The position numbers and the translations under genes were made by a program. Positions 43,491 through 44,784 of a stretch of 44,784 nt of DNA are shown one piece after another (within the stretch, counting starts at the first letter, position 1; every line of letters begins with the position of its first letter). Below the pieces are notes generated by a model. The model did not search any database and was not told the DNA's origin. It saw only the letters and a list, made by a program, of their open reading frames with translations. Origin of the DNA: Polaromonas sp. (GTDB taxonomy: Bacteria; Pseudomonadota; Gammaproteobacteria; Burkholderiales; Burkholderiaceae_C); assembly GCA_021153985.1 (NCBI GenBank), contig JAJKJM010000079.1:1-44784 (forward strand), written 5' to 3'.

Positions 43491-44583
43491 CGGGGTAGTC
43501 GGTATAGCCCTTTTCGCGGCCGCCGTAGAAGGTGGCTTTGTCTGGCGTATTGAGTGGCGCCTTGGCGCGCAGGCGCTCCACCAGGTCCGGGTTGGCGATG
43601 TAGGGCTTGCCGAAGGCCACCAGGTCGGCGCCGTTGGCCACGGCCTGTTCAGCCAGTGCCTGGTCGTAGCCGTTGTTGACCATCCAGGCACCCTTGCCGC
43701 CGGCGTTGCGGTAGGCAGCCTTCAGCGCCTTGTAGTCAAACGGGCGGTCTTCCAGTTCACGCGGGCCGCCGGTCGCGCCCTCAATGATGTGGATGTAGGC
43801 CAGGTTGAGCGGGGCGAGCTGCTTGACCACGTAGTCAAACAGCTGCTGCGGGTTGCTGTCATGCACGTCGTTGGCGGGCGTGACGGGCGACAGGCGAATG
43901 CCGGTCTTGCCGCCGCCCACCGCGTCGGTCACGGCGCGGGTGATTTCCAGCAGCAGGCGGGCGCGGTTTTCGATGCTGCCGCCGTAGTCGTCGGTGCGCT
44001 TGTTGCTGCCGTCTTTGAGGAACTGGTCGAGCAGGTAGCCGTTGGCGCCGTGGATCTCGACGCCGTCAAAGCCGGCCGTTTCGACCGCATTGCGCGCCGC
44101 TGCCGCAAAGGTGTGCACGATGCCGGGGATTTCACCGGCATCGAGTGCGCGCGGCTCTGACGTTTCGACAAAGGTCGGCTCGCCGCCTTCGATCAGCACG
44201 GTTTTGGTTTTGGCGGTGATGGCCGAAGGCGCCACCGGCTTGCCGCCCTCGGGCTGCAGCTTGTTATGCGAGACACGGCCCACATGCCAGAGCTGCACAA
44301 CGATCTTGCCGCCCTTTTCATGCACCGCATGGGTGACTTTCTTCCAGGCGTCGAGCTGCTCGCTGCCATACAAGCCCGGCACGTCGGCATAACCCTGGCC
44401 CTGGTGGCTGACGGCCGTGGCCTCGGTGATCAGCAGGCCGGCACTGGCACGCTGGCTGTAATAGATGGGCGCCAGATCCGTCGGCACGGCATTGGGCGAA
44501 CGGTTGCGCGTGAGCGGCGCCATGACGATGCGGTTGGAAAGATGGAGGTCACCGGCTTTGTTGGGGTCGAATAAGGTGGGCAT
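43477..44583 (-). CDS. Alkene reductase (Old Yellow Enzyme family, NemA-like)
   Basis: 368-residue FMN-dependent oxidoreductase of the OYE family, which reduces activated C=C bonds and related nitro compounds with NAD(P)H. Segments: RIVMAPLTRNRSP (FMN binding), LLITEATAVSHQGQGYA, VVQLWHVGRVSH, GVEIHGANGYLLDQFL (His/Asn substrate pair and catalytic Tyr), DDYGGSIENR and DLVAFGKPYIANPDLV. Typical length. The last two residues and the stop codon are encoded in a repeat half-element. It is read downstream of an IS110-type transposase end and its terminator. Confidence 0.92.
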   Translation of the reverse strand: MPTLFDPNKAGDLHLSNRIVMAPLTRNRSPNAVPTDLAPIYYSQRASAGLLITEATAVSHQGQGYADVPGLYGSEQLDAWKKVTHAVHEKGGKIVVQLWHVGRVSHNKLQPEGGKPVAPSAITAKTKTVLIEGGEPTFVETSEPRALDAGEIPGIVHTFAAAARNAVETAGFDGVEIHGANGYLLDQFLKDGSNKRTDDYGGSIENRARLLLEITRAVTDAVGGGKTGIRLSPVTPANDVHDSNPQQLFDYVVKQLAPLNLAYIHIIEGATGGPRELEDRPFDYKALKAAYRNAGGKGAWMVNNGYDQALAEQAVANGADLVAFGKPYIANPDLVERLRAKAPLNTPDKATFYGGREKGYTDYPALSN

Positions 44584-44605
44584 TGGGTCCTCTCTGGTTT
44601 CAGAA

Positions 44606-44633
44606 TAAAAAACAGGGCCAGTTTGGCCCTGTT
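44606..44633 (-). terminator. Intrinsic terminator between transposase end and OYE gene
   Basis: AACAGGGCCA (44611-44620), loop GTT, TGGCCCTGTT (44624-44633): a perfect 10-bp stem. Read on the minus strand it is followed by TTTTTTAT, so it would stop transcription coming from the transposase before the OYE gene. Confidence 0.8.
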
Positions 44634-44669
44634 TCGATTGGCTTGCCCAACACGGGTTGCTGGTTTCAT

Positions 44670-44784
44670 GCTATTTGGCATGTAAGCGTTTTGAGGTTCC
44701 TCCAGGTGTTTTGCAGCATCCCAGCTTGCCTGGTCGCGCAGCATCGCATTGAGGATCGTCAGCAGCTTTCGCATGCATGCGACC
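44670..44784 (-). CDS. IS110-family transposase, C-terminal end (partial)
   Basis: Entering from the right edge in the frame beginning at 44783, the sequence reads VACMRKLLTILNAMLRDQAS, then WDAAKH. This is the usual C-terminus of IS110-type (DEDD) transposases as I recall them. No stop occurs where such proteins normally end: the frame continues through the terminator and into the OYE gene out of frame, to 44430. The 3' end is therefore probably degenerate or joined to foreign sequence. Only about 35 residues can be supported. Confidence 0.6.

Overview
The window looks like chromosome of a beta-proteobacterium of the order Burkholderiales, most likely family Comamonadaceae (Polaromonas/Rhodoferax/Variovorax/Acidovorax-like). 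This is inferred from the high G+C coding style, the contiguous minCDE and thiCOSGE clusters, and several families of short interspersed repeats that I associate with that family. No database search was possible. The left edge cuts through gyrB, so the dnaA-dnaN-gyrB replication region probably lies just outside.

Positions 1-7.1 kb: the gyrB 3' end, then an accessory stretch visibly richer in A/T than the rest. It holds a DUF3800 protein, a DUF3297 protein, a DEDDh exonuclease, a large protein joining a PD-(D/E)xK-type nuclease module to a DUF2075 superfamily-1 helicase, a small unknown gene, and a frameshifted DUF4124 gene fused in frame to a TraB/TIKI-like gene. The nuclease-helicase and DUF3800 genes are candidates for a defence or nucleic-acid processing function.

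Positions 7.2-17.4 kb: single enzyme genes (a VOC protein, four alpha/beta hydrolases, an SDR, a Fic AMP-transferase, a membrane metallophosphoesterase) and a bacterial homologue of animal-type myo-inositol oxygenase with all six iron ligands. Positions 17.7-19.7 kb: minC-minD-minE. Positions 19.9-23 kb: a PPC/DUF296 protein, a low-complexity secreted protein, and a DUF4130-UdgX pair behind a strong LexA-type SOS box. Positions 23.2-26.6 kb: an E. coli-like ybhP-clsB-ybhN phospholipid operon. Positions 27-30.2 kb: two related secreted small proteins, a flavodoxin-fold oxidoreductase and a Spy-like periplasmic protein.

Positions 30.4-37.9 kb: the most distinctive block, a catabolic operon with a divergent LacI regulator, a TRAP binding protein, a fused TRAP permease, a VOC protein, a RuBisCO-like protein that keeps the RuBisCO active-site residues, and a DUF1537 four-carbon acid sugar kinase. 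The kinase plus RuBisCO-like pair resembles the OiaK/OiaX (3-oxo-isoapionate) route of apiose/apionate breakdown. The known upstream lactonase and oxidoisomerase genes are absent here, so the substrate is open.

Positions 38-43.5 kb: a TPP riboswitch followed by thiC, thiO, thiS, thiG and thiE (thiamine biosynthesis), with two BIME-like repeat copies between thiG and thiE. Positions 43.5-44.8 kb: an Old Yellow Enzyme whose last codons lie in a repeat, and the 3' end of an IS110-type transposase at the window edge. I see no rRNA, tRNA or CRISPR array.
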